Source: Streptomyces tateyamensis (lineage in GTDB: Bacteria > Actinomycetota > Actinomycetes > Streptomycetales > Streptomycetaceae). Taken from it: a DNA stretch of 64,000 nt. Location of the stretch: contig NZ_PYBW01000081.1 of NCBI RefSeq assembly GCF_003205575.1, positions 1 to 64,000 on the forward strand. Direction: 5' to 3'. This document shows, piece after piece, positions 24,394 to 32,641 of this stretch (position 1 is the stretch's first letter; every line of letters begins with the position of its first letter). The notes under the pieces are model-generated. The model ran no database searches, was not told where the DNA came from, and worked only from the letters and a program-made list of their open reading frames with translations. A program made the position numbers and the translations under genes.

Positions 24394-25197
24394 GTGAGCC
24401 GGGAGCGGACGCTGGCCGTGCTGGCCGATCTGCGCGCCGAGGGCGCGGAGCTGGACGCCCTGGTGGCCGGCCTGGACGAGGCCGGCTGGACCACGCCCAC
24501 CCCCTCCCCCGGTTGGGACATCGCCTACCAGGTCGCCCACCTGGCCTGGACCGACGAGTGGTCGCTGCGGGCCTGCCGCGATCCGGACGGGTTCCACCCT
24601 GCGGCCAACGAACTGCTGGTCGGCGTGGCCGAGTTCGAGGAGATCGTGGACCGGGCCGCGGCCGCCGGCGCGGCGCTGCCGCGGGCCGAGCTGCTGGCCC
24701 GCTGGCGGGCCGGGCGGGCCGCGGTGTCGGCCGCCCTGGAGGCCGTGCCGGAGGGCACCCGGCTGCCCTGGTTCGGGCCGCCGATGAAGGCCGCCTCGAT
24801 GGCCACCGCGCGGATCATGGAGACCTGGGCGCACGGCACCGACGTGGCCGACGCGCTGGGCGTGGCCCGGGTGCCCACCGGGCGGCTGCGGCACATCGCG
24901 CACCTGGGCGTGCGCACCTTCGGGTTCGCGTTCGCCGCCCACGGGCTGGCGGTGCCCACCGACCCGGTGCGGGTCGAGCTGACCGGGCCGGACGGGCAGG
25001 TGTGGAGCTGGGGGCCCGGGGAGGCGGCGGACCGGATCAGCGGGCCGGCGCTGGACTTCTGCCTGCTGGTCACCCGGCGCCGGCACCCGGACGACCTGGC
25101 CCTGTCCGCCACCGGCCCGACCGCCACCGCCTGGCTCCCGGTGGCCCAGGCCTTCGCCGGCCCGCCGGGCGAGGGGCGCGCGCCGCTGCGGAACTGA
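24394..25197 (+). CDS. TIGR03084-type metal-binding DinB-fold protein
   Basis: The 267-residue protein has the four-helix DinB/mycothiol-maleylpyruvate-isomerase-like N-domain: LAVLADLRAEGAELDALVAGLDEAGWTTPTPSPGWDIAYQVAHLAWTDEWSL, in which His of QVAHLAWTD and the later E-x-x-x-H (METWAHGTDVAD) are the expected metal ligands. It ends with a beta-rich C-domain (VRVELTGPDGQVWSWGPGEA, then DFCLLVTRRRHPDDLALSATG). Members are found next to acyl-CoA genes, but the reaction is not known. GTG 24394 is my choice because the family motif starts soon after; an upstream stretch is open from 24301 without homology. No strong ribosome-binding site is seen. Confidence 0.75.
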   Translation: MSRERTLAVLADLRAEGAELDALVAGLDEAGWTTPTPSPGWDIAYQVAHLAWTDEWSLRACRDPDGFHPAANELLVGVAEFEEIVDRAAAAGAALPRAELLARWRAGRAAVSAALEAVPEGTRLPWFGPPMKAASMATARIMETWAHGTDVADALGVARVPTGRLRHIAHLGVRTFGFAFAAHGLAVPTDPVRVELTGPDGQVWSWGPGEAADRISGPALDFCLLVTRRRHPDDLALSATGPTATAWLPVAQAFAGPPGEGRAPLRN

Positions 25198-25388
25198 CGA
25201 ACCCCCGGCGGGACGGACGTCCAGCAGGTCGGCGCAGCACGGCGGACTGACGGCATGTCATGTCCATCACAAGATCCACCAATGATCCGCCAGGGTAGCG
25301 CACCCGGGGTGGGGCCTGTGCAGGATTCCCGCAGTTCGGACCGATTGTACGAACGGCCAGGTATCCATGGGGGCGGAAAGGACGTCCC

Positions 25389-26639
25389 GTGATCTTCAGC
25401 CGGATACGGTCCCGCAGGCCCGCACCCGCACCCTCCCCTGCCACCGCCTCCCCCGCGCCCGGCTGTCCGCTGGGCCACACCGGGCTCGCCCCCAGGCCTG
25501 GCGCCGCCGTACCCGATCAGGCCCGCCGGCAGCCGCCGGCCGCCCGCGCCGCGGACTTCACCGACCCGGCCGAGGCCGCCGCCTTCGTCCGCCAGTTCCA
25601 CGCCGAACAGCCGGGCGCCGGCGACCCGCAGCCGCGGCTGGACCAGGTGCTGGACGAGATCGACCGCACCGGCACCTACCGGCACACCCCCGAGGAGCTG
25701 GCCTTCGGCGCCAGGGTGGCCTGGCGCAACGCCGCCCGCTGCATCGGCCGGCTGTACTGGCGCAGCCTGGTGGTCCGCGACCTGCGCGAGGTGCACGACG
25801 CCGACCAGGTGGCCCAGGGCTGCTTCGACCACCTGCGGCTGGCCACCAACGGCGGCCGGATCCGCCCGGTGATCACCGTCTTCGCCCCGGACCGCCCCGG
25901 CCGCCCGGCCCCGCGCATCCTCAACGCCCAACTGGTCCGCTACGCCGGCTACCAGACCCCGGACGGCGGCCGACTCGGTGATCCGGCCGGCCTGCAACTG
26001 GCCGCCCGGGCCCGGGACCTGGGCTGGAAGCCGGGTGAGGGCCGGTTCGACGTGCTGCCGCTGCTGGTCCAGGAGCGGCCCGGTGACCGCCCGCAGTGGT
26101 ACGAGCTGCCGGATGACACCACCCTGGAGGTACCGCTCAGCCACCCCGACCACCCGTGGTTCGCCGAGCTGGGCCTGCGCTGGTACGCGGTCCCGGCGAT
26201 CAGCGACCAGACCCTGGAGATCGGCGGCATCCGCTACCCGGCCGCCCCGTTCAACGGCTGGTACATGGGCACCGAGATCGGCGCCCGCAACCTGACCGAC
26301 GCCGACCGCTACGACCAGCTGGCCGTGGTGGCCGAGCGACTGGGCCTGGACACCAGCAACGACCGCACCCTGTGGAAGGACCGGGCGCTGGTCGAGCTGA
26401 ACCGCGCGGTGCTGCACTCCTACCAGGAGGCGGGGGTGACCATGACGGACCATCACACCGAGTCCGAACGGTTCCTCAAGCACGTCGCCCAGGAGCGGCG
26501 GCTGGGCCGGCCGACCCCGGCCGACTGGAGCTGGATCGTGCCCCCGGTCTCCGGCGGCCTGACCCCGGTCTACCACCGGTACTACGACCCGGTGGACCCC
26601 TCGCTGCGCCCGGCGTTCGTGGCCCGCACCCCCTGGTGA
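25389..26639 (+). CDS. nos: Bacterial nitric oxide synthase, oxygenase domain
   Basis: The 416-residue protein makes NO and citrulline from arginine, using heme, tetrahydrofolate or tetrahydrobiopterin, and an external reductase (no reductase domain is fused). WRNAARCIGRLYW holds the heme thiolate (Cys118), FNGWYMGTEIGARNL the arginine-binding Glu (Glu296), and DWSWIVPPVSGGLTPVYHRYYDP the pterin Trp. MTDHHTESERFLKHV is also diagnostic. Bacillus enzymes are about 360 residues; this one has an extra Pro/Ala-rich head of about 50 residues with Cys26 and His30. GTG 25389 follows GGAAAGGA. It stands alone, and its last 58 bases overlap the convergent TetR gene. Confidence 0.95.
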   Translation: MIFSRIRSRRPAPAPSPATASPAPGCPLGHTGLAPRPGAAVPDQARRQPPAARAADFTDPAEAAAFVRQFHAEQPGAGDPQPRLDQVLDEIDRTGTYRHTPEELAFGARVAWRNAARCIGRLYWRSLVVRDLREVHDADQVAQGCFDHLRLATNGGRIRPVITVFAPDRPGRPAPRILNAQLVRYAGYQTPDGGRLGDPAGLQLAARARDLGWKPGEGRFDVLPLLVQERPGDRPQWYELPDDTTLEVPLSHPDHPWFAELGLRWYAVPAISDQTLEIGGIRYPAAPFNGWYMGTEIGARNLTDADRYDQLAVVAERLGLDTSNDRTLWKDRALVELNRAVLHSYQEAGVTMTDHHTESERFLKHVAQERRLGRPTPADWSWIVPPVSGGLTPVYHRYYDPVDPSLRPAFVARTPW

Positions 26640-27280
26640 CCGGCCCGGTAGCCGGCCTGGCGGTACCTCAGCTCCAGCCCGTCCAGCAGTGACTCCACGC
26701 CGAGCTCGAAGGCGGCCGCGTCTACCCGGTCGCGCTGCTCGGCCAGCCGGTGCGCCTCGCCCAGGTGCGGGTACGCGCTGCCGTACACCTCCGCGTCCAC
26801 CGGGAAGCCGGCCGCGAAGGAGCCCAGCGCCGAGCCGGTGACGAAGTAGCGCATCAGCGCGCCGATCCGGGTGGCCTGCCCGCGCGGCCAGCCGGCCTCG
26901 ACCAGGCAGCCGAAGACCGCATCGGCCAGCCGCAGCGCGTTCGGACGCCGCCCCGGTCCCTGGGCCAGCACCGGGACCACGTGCGGGTGGGCGGCCAGGG
27001 CGGCCCGGTAGGACCCGGCCCAGTCGCGCAGCGCGGTGCGCCAGTGCACGGGGTCGCCGCCGAACATCGACAGGTCGACTTCGCCGACCACGCTGTCGGC
27101 GACCGCGTCCAGCAGCTCGTCCTTGGTGGCGAAGTGGTTGTAGAGCGAGGGACCGCTGACCGAGAGCTCGGTGGCCAGTCGCCGGGTGGAGAGCGCCTCC
27201 AGGCCGTCCGCGTCCACCAGTGCCAGCGCGGCCGTGACGATCCGCTCGCGGCTGAGCAGGGGGGTGCGGGGCCGGGCCAT
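26582..27280 (-). CDS. TetR-family regulator of the acyl-CoA operon
   Basis: The 232-residue regulator has an N-terminal helix-turn-helix (about 10-57): SRERIVTAALALVDADGLEALSTRRLATELSVSGPSLYNHFATKDEL, typical of TetR with the Tet-like C-domain (WRTALRDWAGSYRAALAAHPHVVPVLA). ATG 27280 follows GAGGAGGAG. It is divergent from the acyl-CoA dehydrogenase operon, and the 136-base gap holds an inverted repeat that probably lets it repress both itself and the operon. The ligand is likely an acyl-CoA, by inference from the neighbours. Its C-terminal 19 codons overlap the 3' end of the nos gene on the other strand. Confidence 0.88.
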   Translation of the reverse strand: MARPRTPLLSRERIVTAALALVDADGLEALSTRRLATELSVSGPSLYNHFATKDELLDAVADSVVGEVDLSMFGGDPVHWRTALRDWAGSYRAALAAHPHVVPVLAQGPGRRPNALRLADAVFGCLVEAGWPRGQATRIGALMRYFVTGSALGSFAAGFPVDAEVYGSAYPHLGEAHRLAEQRDRVDAAAFELGVESLLDGLELRYRQAGYRAGHQGVRATNAGRSEGSTGS

Positions 27281-27366
27281 GGGTGGGGCTCCTCCTCTCG
27301 GGTGGCAGTGGTCCAGTGTCGCAGGCCGCCCCTTCCCAGACGGGTCCCGGGCGGGCTAGAGTCGAA

Positions 27367-27387
27367 TAAACTTGCACCGCTAGTTTA
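27367..27387. promoter_or_regulatory. TetR operator candidate
   Basis: TAAACT (27367-27372) and AGTTTA (27382-27387) are perfect inverted arms, and inner GC/GC at 27374-27375 and 27379-27380 adds to the symmetry. It is A/T-rich, lies between the divergent TetR and acyl-CoA dehydrogenase genes, and likely overlaps the -10 region of one or both promoters. This is the standard layout for autoregulated TetR control. Confidence 0.75.
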
Positions 27388-27416
27388 AGCCCGTCGTTCA
27401 GCCTGGGAGGCCGACA

Positions 27417-28580
27417 GTGAACCTGGAGCTCACCGAGGAGCAGTCGGCGGTCCGGGCGCTGGCCGCCGAGTTCACCGACCGCGAGATCGCCCCCTTCGCC
27501 GCCGAGTGGGACCGGGCCGAGTCGATCGACCGCGCGGTCATCGGCAAGCTCGGCAAGCTCGGCTTCCTCGGCCTGACCATCCCCGAGGAGTACGGCGGCA
27601 GCGGCGGCGACCACCTCGCCTACTGCCTGGTCCTGGAGGAGCTGGGCCGCGGCGACTCGGCCGTGCGCGGGGTGGTCTCCGTCTCGCTCGGCCTGGTCGC
27701 CAAGTCGATCAACGGCTACGGCACCGAGGAGCAGAAGCGGCACTGGCTGCCCAAGCTCTGCTCGGGCGAGGCGCTGGCCTGCTTCGCCCTCACCGAGCCC
27801 GGCACCGGCTCCGACGCCGCCAACCTGACCACCAAGGCGGTCCGCGACGGCGAGGACTGGCTGATCAGCGGCGCCAAGATGTTCATCACCAACGGCAGCT
27901 GGGCCGACGTGGCGCTGGTCTTCGCCCGCACCGGCGGCAGCGATCCCGACAAGCGCGGCCACAAGGGCGTCACCGCCTTCCTGGTCCCCACCGGCACGCC
28001 GGGCCTGGAGCGCCGGGAGATCCACGGCAAGCTCGGCCTGCGGGGCCAGGCCACCGCCGAGCTGAGCTTCGACCAGGTCCGGGTGCCGGACAGCGCCCGG
28101 CTCGGCGCCGAGGGCAAGGGCTTCACGGTCGCCATGGCGGCGCTCGCCAAGGGCCGGATGTCGGTGGCGGCCGGCTGCGTCGGGATCATCCAGGCCGCCC
28201 TGGACGCAGCCGTGCGCTACGCCACCGAGCGCGAGCAGTTCGGCAAGCCGATCGCCTCCTACCAGCTGGTCCAGGAGCTGCTCTCGGACATCGCGGTCGA
28301 CCTGGACGCGGCCCGGCTGCTCACCTGGCGGGTCGCCGACCACATCGAGCGCGGCCTGCCGTTCGCCACCGAGTCCTCCGTCGCCAAGCTCTACGCCAGC
28401 GAGGCGGCCGTGCGCGCGGCCAACAACGCGCTGCAGGTCTTCGGCGGCTACGGCTTCATCGACGAGTACCCGGTGGGCAAGCTGCTGCGCGACGCCCGGG
28501 TGATGACCCTCTACGAGGGCACCAGCCAGGTGCACAAGCTGCTCATCGGACGGTCCCTCACCAACGTCAACGCGTTCTAG
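27417..28580 (+). CDS. Acyl-CoA dehydrogenase
   Basis: The 387-residue flavoenzyme makes the trans-2,3 double bond in acyl-CoA, passing electrons to ETF. It has the family signatures CFALTEPGTGSDAANLTTKA (about 122-141), the ITNGSWAD segment, and QVFGGYGFIDEYPVGKLLRDARVMTLYEGTSQV, which holds the catalytic Glu. GTG 27417 follows GGGAGG. It is the first gene of an operon with a thiolase and an SDR. The chain length or branched substrate is not readable; the pairing with a PcaF/PaaJ-like thiolase hints at a dicarboxylic or aromatic degradation route rather than plain beta-oxidation. Confidence 0.93.
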   Translation: MNLELTEEQSAVRALAAEFTDREIAPFAAEWDRAESIDRAVIGKLGKLGFLGLTIPEEYGGSGGDHLAYCLVLEELGRGDSAVRGVVSVSLGLVAKSINGYGTEEQKRHWLPKLCSGEALACFALTEPGTGSDAANLTTKAVRDGEDWLISGAKMFITNGSWADVALVFARTGGSDPDKRGHKGVTAFLVPTGTPGLERREIHGKLGLRGQATAELSFDQVRVPDSARLGAEGKGFTVAMAALAKGRMSVAAGCVGIIQAALDAAVRYATEREQFGKPIASYQLVQELLSDIAVDLDAARLLTWRVADHIERGLPFATESSVAKLYASEAAVRAANNALQVFGGYGFIDEYPVGKLLRDARVMTLYEGTSQVHKLLIGRSLTNVNAF

Positions 28581-28593
28581 CAACGCGTTGTAG
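28568..28593 (+). repeat. 13-bp tandem duplication at the acyl-CoA dehydrogenase stop
   Basis: CAACGCGTTCTAG and CAACGCGTTGTAG lie back to back and differ at one base. The first copy contains the stop codon of the dehydrogenase gene (TAG, 28578-28580); each copy has the palindrome AACGCGTT. It lengthens the gap to the thiolase gene by one unit. Confidence 0.7.
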
Positions 28594-28609
28594 AACGGAG
28601 CCCAACGCC

Positions 28610-29797
28610 GTGCGTCCCGTCTACTTCGCCGCTGCCCGCCGCACACCCGTCGGCAGGCTGCGCGGCGCGCTCTCCACGGTCCGCCCTGACGACCTCTCGG
28701 CCGCCGTGCTGCGCCAACTGCTCGCCGACGTACCCCAGCTGGATCCGGCCCGGATCGACGACGTCTACTGGGGCGCCGCCAACCAGGCCGGTGAGGACAA
28801 CCGCAACGCGGCCCGGATGGCGGTGCTGCTGGCCGGCCTGCCCGACTCGGTGCCCGGCGCCACCGTGAACCGGCTGTGCGCCTCCGGCCTGGAGGCGGTC
28901 ACCCTGGCGGCCCGCACCATCGCGGCCGGCGAGGCGGAGGTCCTGATCGCCGGCGGCTGCGAGTCGATGACCCGCGCCCCCTTCGTGCTGCCCCGCCCGG
29001 ACGAGGCGCTGCCGCACCGGATCGAGACCCACGACACCCGGCTGGGCTGGCGCCTGACCAACCCGAAGATGGCCGAGCTGCACCACGTGCTCAGCATGGG
29101 CGAGACCGCCGAGGAGGTGGCCGCCCGCTACGGGGTGGGCCGCGAGCGGCAGGACGCCTTCGCGCTGCGCAGCCACCAGCGCGCGGCCGCCGCCCGCAAG
29201 GACGGCCACTTCGACGCGGAGCTCTTCCCGGTGGTCCGCCCGGACGGGGTGGCGGTGTCCCAGGACGAGTCGATCCGCGAGGACACCAGTCTGGAGCGGC
29301 TCGCCTCGCTGCGGCCGGTGTTCCGCAAGGACGGCACGGTGACCGCCGGCAACGCCTCGCCGATGAACGACGGCGCGGCCGGCCTGCTGCTGGTCAGCGA
29401 GGCCACCCTGGCCCAGCTGGACCTGGAGCCGCTGGGCCGCTACGCGGCCGGCGCCTCGGCGGGCGTGCATCCGGACGTGATGGGCATCGGCCCGGTCCCG
29501 GCCACCCGCAAGGTGCTGGACCGGCTGGGCTGGCGGGTCGGTGACGTCGAGGAGGCCGAGTTCAACGAGGCCTTCGCGGCCCAGGCGCTGGCCTGCGTCG
29601 ACCAACTGGGCTTCGATCCGGAGCTGGTCAACCCGAGCGGCGGCGCGATCGCGCTGGGCCACCCGCTGGGCGGCTCGGGCGCCCGGATCCTCACCACTTT
29701 GCTGCACCGGATGCGCCGCACCGGCGCCCGGCGGGGCCTGGCCACCATGTGCGTCGGTGTCGGTCAGGGCACCGCCGTTCTCGTCGAGAAGGACTGA
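28610..29797 (+). CDS. Thiolase, acetyl-CoA acyltransferase (PcaF/PaaJ-like)
   Basis: The 395-residue thiolase splits 3-oxoacyl-CoA. The nucleophile Cys lies in VNRLCASGLEAV, the catalytic His in GGAIALGHPLGGSGAR, and the second Cys in MCVGVGQG. The N-terminus (RTPVGRLRGALSTVRPDDL, then NQAGEDNRNAARMAVLLAGLPDSVPGATVN) is close to 3-oxoadipyl-CoA thiolases PcaF and PaaJ, so a 3-oxoadipyl-CoA-type substrate is possible. GTG 28610 with GGAG upstream was chosen; a long open frame continues upstream through the dehydrogenase gene in another frame but is only a shadow. Confidence 0.92.
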   Translation: MRPVYFAAARRTPVGRLRGALSTVRPDDLSAAVLRQLLADVPQLDPARIDDVYWGAANQAGEDNRNAARMAVLLAGLPDSVPGATVNRLCASGLEAVTLAARTIAAGEAEVLIAGGCESMTRAPFVLPRPDEALPHRIETHDTRLGWRLTNPKMAELHHVLSMGETAEEVAARYGVGRERQDAFALRSHQRAAAARKDGHFDAELFPVVRPDGVAVSQDESIREDTSLERLASLRPVFRKDGTVTAGNASPMNDGAAGLLLVSEATLAQLDLEPLGRYAAGASAGVHPDVMGIGPVPATRKVLDRLGWRVGDVEEAEFNEAFAAQALACVDQLGFDPELVNPSGGAIALGHPLGGSGARILTTLLHRMRRTGARRGLATMCVGVGQGTAVLVEKD

Positions 29798-29810
29798 GGG
29801 AGTTTCAGCG

Positions 29811-30569
29811 ATGACACGATTCACCGGCAAGGTCGCCGCGGTCACCGGCGCCGCCCAGGGCATCGGCGCGGCCACGGCCAAGCTGCTGGCGGCGGAGGGG
29901 GCCGCGGTCGCGGTCATCGACCTGACCGCCGAGCGGGCGCAGCAGACCGTGGACGAGATCACCGCCAAGGGCGGCACCGCCCGCGCCTACGGCTGCGACG
30001 TGGCCGACTACCAGGCGGTCGAGACGGTCTTCGCGCAGCTGGTCGCGGAGCTCGGCGGGCTGCACATCCTGGTCAACAACGCCGGGATCACCCGCGACAA
30101 CCTGTTCTTCCGGATGCCCAAGGCCGACTGGGACGCCGTCATCACGGTCAACCTGACCAGCGCCTACAACTGCAGCCACGTGGCGCAGAAGTACTTCGTC
30201 GAGCAGCAGTACGGCAAGATCGTCTCGCTCAGCTCCCGCTCGGCGCTCGGCAACCGGGGCCAGGCCAACTACGCGGCGGCCAAGGCCGGCATCCAGGGCC
30301 TGACCGCGACGCTGGCGATCGAGCTGGGCCCGTTCAACGTCAACGTGAACGCGGTCGCGCCCGGGTACGTGGTCACCTCGATGACCGAGGCCACCGCCGC
30401 CCGGGTCGGCTCCACCCCCGAGGAGCACCAGGCCGAGGTGGCCGCCCGCACGCCGCTGCGCCGCCCGGGCCGGCCGGAGGAGATCGCCGCCGTGGTGGCC
30501 TTCCTGGCCAGCGAGGACGCCTCCTACGTCAGCGGGCAGACCCTGTACGTCAACGGCGGCGCCCGCTGA
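29811..30569 (+). CDS. SDR-family 3-oxoacyl reductase-like protein (FabG-like)
   Basis: The 252-residue short-chain dehydrogenase has the NAD(P) motif TGAAQGIGAATAK (TGxxxGIG), NNAG (LVNNAGITRDN), and the catalytic Ser-Tyr-Lys set (SLSSRSALGNRGQANYAAAKAG), plus the C-terminal PGRPEEIAAVVAFLASEDASYVSGQTLYVNGG. It probably reduces or oxidises a 3-oxo/3-hydroxyacyl-CoA made in this operon. ATG 29811 starts 14 bases after the thiolase stop with GAGGGAG upstream. A bidirectional terminator follows. Confidence 0.9.
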   Translation: MTRFTGKVAAVTGAAQGIGAATAKLLAAEGAAVAVIDLTAERAQQTVDEITAKGGTARAYGCDVADYQAVETVFAQLVAELGGLHILVNNAGITRDNLFFRMPKADWDAVITVNLTSAYNCSHVAQKYFVEQQYGKIVSLSSRSALGNRGQANYAAAKAGIQGLTATLAIELGPFNVNVNAVAPGYVVTSMTEATAARVGSTPEEHQAEVAARTPLRRPGRPEEIAAVVAFLASEDASYVSGQTLYVNGGAR

Positions 30570-30586
30570 CCGGGCGCCGGTGACCT

Positions 30587-30628
30587 GTCAGGCCCCGCGC
30601 TCCCCTGACGGGGCGCGCAGGGCCTGAC
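30587..30628. terminator. Bidirectional terminator between convergent genes
   Basis: Arms GTCAGGCCC (30587-30595) and GGGCCTGAC (30620-30628) enclose further pairing (CGCGC against GCGCG). It fills the 65-base gap between the SDR gene and the secreted-protein gene on the other strand, and can serve both. Confidence 0.75.
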
Positions 30629-30634
30629 CTCGTG

Positions 30635-32641
30635 TCACTTCGTCCAGTGCGGGCGCAGCGTGACGCTCAGGATGGTGCGGTACTCGGCCGGCTGGGCGGC
30701 CGGCACGGTGTAGAGGCGGGCCGGGTCGGTGCCGTAGGTCGAGCCGGTGGCCGGCAGCGGCTTCGGGGTCGAGTAGCCGGCGAACACCATGGTCAGGGTG
30801 CCGTTGTCGTTCTGCACCACGGTCGGGTCGTACACCCGGCCGCCGTAGTAGCCGGCCACGTCCAGGTCGTCGCCGGCCGCCCGGGCGGCCAGGGCCGAGA
30901 AGGTGTAGTCGGTGGAGAGCAGCTTCTGCGGGGCGGACCAGTTCTTCCCGTCCGCGGAGGAGGAGTAGAAGATCTGGTTGAAGGCGTCGCTGTCGCCGTC
31001 ACTGGCGTAGGCACCGGACAGGAAGAGGCCGTAGCTGCCGTCCGGGTTGGTGATCACGGTGCCGCGCGAGCCGATCCAGCGCAGCACCGAGTCGCTGGTG
31101 CTGGTCGGGTCGCCCAGGCCGTTCACCTGGCCGAGGTCGGTGAAGTGCAGGCCGTCGGTGGTGTAGGCGGCGCGGACCACGGTGTAGTCCTCGTTGTTGC
31201 CGTACAGCGACTTGGGCTTGTTCTTGCCCTCGCCGATCTTGGCCAGCTGGGCGTAGGGCACGGTGGCGGCGCCGGGCGCGCCCACGTTGCTGCCCTTGGC
31301 CACGGTGCCGGTGCCGCCGGTGCAGCCGGTCAGGTCGGTGGCGTCGGCGCCGGTGCAGGTGACCTGGACGATGCCGTTCGGGGTGCCCAGGCTCACCGTC
31401 ACGCCGGCGCCGGCCGCCGGCTTGAGCGCCGTGCTGTCGGCCACCGGCAGGGTGGCGGCCGGCAGCGTGACGGCGGCGGTGGTGGTGGTCGGGACGAAGT
31501 AGTCGACGATCTTCTCGGTGTAGAGCACCGCGGTGCTGCCCTTCGGCGCGCCCGGGTAGCTCGGCACCGTGCTGATGATGCCGTCGGGGGCGATCAGGCC
31601 GGAGGTCTGCTCGGCCCCGGCCGGGATCACCGCGTCGGCCGTGACCGGGTCGCCGGCCTTGACCGCCACGCCGCCCGGGGTGCGGGTGGTGCAGCCGGTG
31701 AACAGGGTGGCGGTGGCGGCGTTGTCGTTGCAGTCCACGGTGACGCCGTCCACCGTGAAGTGGCCCGGCTGCTCGAACTTGGCGGTGGAGCCGACCGCGA
31801 TGCTCACCCCGTCGCCGCCCGGGCCGGCCGGCACGGTGACCGCGGCGGTCGCCGTGGTGCTGCCGCCCTGGCCGACCGGCTCGGCGGCCGGCAGGCCGGC
31901 CAGCGGGTTGCCGCCCTTCGGGTGCAGGGGGTGCACGATCATGTTGGTGCCCAGCCGGTCGCCCGAGGGGCGGGCCAGGGTGTAGAGCAGCTGGCCGTGG
32001 CCGGGGACCTTGAGCACGAAGGCGTGGCCCTGGCCGTCGTCGTTGGTGTTGCCGTCCGGGCACAGGCCGGCGTTCTGCTCCAGCGCCTGGCCGGCGAACT
32101 GCCAGGTGCGGCCGTGGTCCTCGGAGGTGGCGGCGACCACCGCCTCGTCACCGTCCTTGGGGCGGTAGTCGAACAGGCCGGTCAGCTTGTCGCCGCCGTC
32201 CTGGCTGGTGACGAAGGGGAAGTAGTAGGGCTGCATCGGCAGCGTGGTGCCCTCGGGCTGGCGCAGCACCGAGCCGGTCTCGGGGGTCGGGCCGCCGCTG
32301 GAGCAGTAGCCGGGCAGCGGGCCCGGGGTGCCGGTGAATCCGCTGGCGGCCGGCACCGAGCCGGAGCCGGCCGGGTCGACGGCCAGGTTGGGGTAGCTGA
32401 CCCCGTTGACGGTGACGGTGTCACCGTCAACGGTCGGGTCGCCCTGGGCCAGGGTCCACGGGCCGTTCTCGACCCGGTCCACCCGCGGGGTGCCCAGGCT
32501 CCAGGTGAGGGTGCCGCGGTGACGGTGGTGGCCGTCCTGCTGGTCGCCCTGGTCGGCGAAGGAGGGTGCGGCATTGGCGGTGAAGGCTGCGACGGTGGTG
32601 ACCGCGATGGCCGCGGTGGTCGCGAGACGGCGACGTGCCAT
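30635..32641 (-). CDS. Secreted BNR/sialidase-fold-like protein
   Basis: The 668-residue protein has a Sec or Tat-type signal peptide (MARRRLATTAAIAVTTVAAF...ANAAPSFA) and no membrane anchor. Segments such as ATSEDHGRTWQFAGQ, AAYTTDGLHFTDLGQV and SSSADGKNWSAPQKLL are Asp-box-like (S-x-D-G-x-x-W) repeats of a six-bladed propeller, as in sialidases and related glycosidases. Two inserted modules carry Cys pairs: VDCNDNAATATLFTGCTT (about 295-330) and VTCTGADATDLTGCTGG (about 425-450), each after a Thr/Ala/Val-rich beta segment. Catalytic sialidase residues are not evident, so an enzyme role is only possible. ATG 32641 follows GGGAGGA. It is divergent from the sedolisin gene. Confidence 0.7.
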   Translation of the reverse strand: MARRRLATTAAIAVTTVAAFTANAAPSFADQGDQQDGHHRHRGTLTWSLGTPRVDRVENGPWTLAQGDPTVDGDTVTVNGVSYPNLAVDPAGSGSVPAASGFTGTPGPLPGYCSSGGPTPETGSVLRQPEGTTLPMQPYYFPFVTSQDGGDKLTGLFDYRPKDGDEAVVAATSEDHGRTWQFAGQALEQNAGLCPDGNTNDDGQGHAFVLKVPGHGQLLYTLARPSGDRLGTNMIVHPLHPKGGNPLAGLPAAEPVGQGGSTTATAAVTVPAGPGGDGVSIAVGSTAKFEQPGHFTVDGVTVDCNDNAATATLFTGCTTRTPGGVAVKAGDPVTADAVIPAGAEQTSGLIAPDGIISTVPSYPGAPKGSTAVLYTEKIVDYFVPTTTTAAVTLPAATLPVADSTALKPAAGAGVTVSLGTPNGIVQVTCTGADATDLTGCTGGTGTVAKGSNVGAPGAATVPYAQLAKIGEGKNKPKSLYGNNEDYTVVRAAYTTDGLHFTDLGQVNGLGDPTSTSDSVLRWIGSRGTVITNPDGSYGLFLSGAYASDGDSDAFNQIFYSSSADGKNWSAPQKLLSTDYTFSALAARAAGDDLDVAGYYGGRVYDPTVVQNDNGTLTMVFAGYSTPKPLPATGSTYGTDPARLYTVPAAQPAEYRTILSVTLRPHWTK

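Noticed and set aside
24525..28646. Open minus-strand frame of 1373 codons
   Set aside because: It is opposite nos, the acyl-CoA dehydrogenase and other confident genes, has a composition typical of GC-rich antisense frames, and shows no domain.
27506..29797. A single 763-residue protein spanning the dehydrogenase and thiolase genes
   Set aside because: Its first half is an out-of-frame shadow of the dehydrogenase gene with Arg/Gly/Pro-rich nonsense; the thiolase has its own GTG start at 28610.
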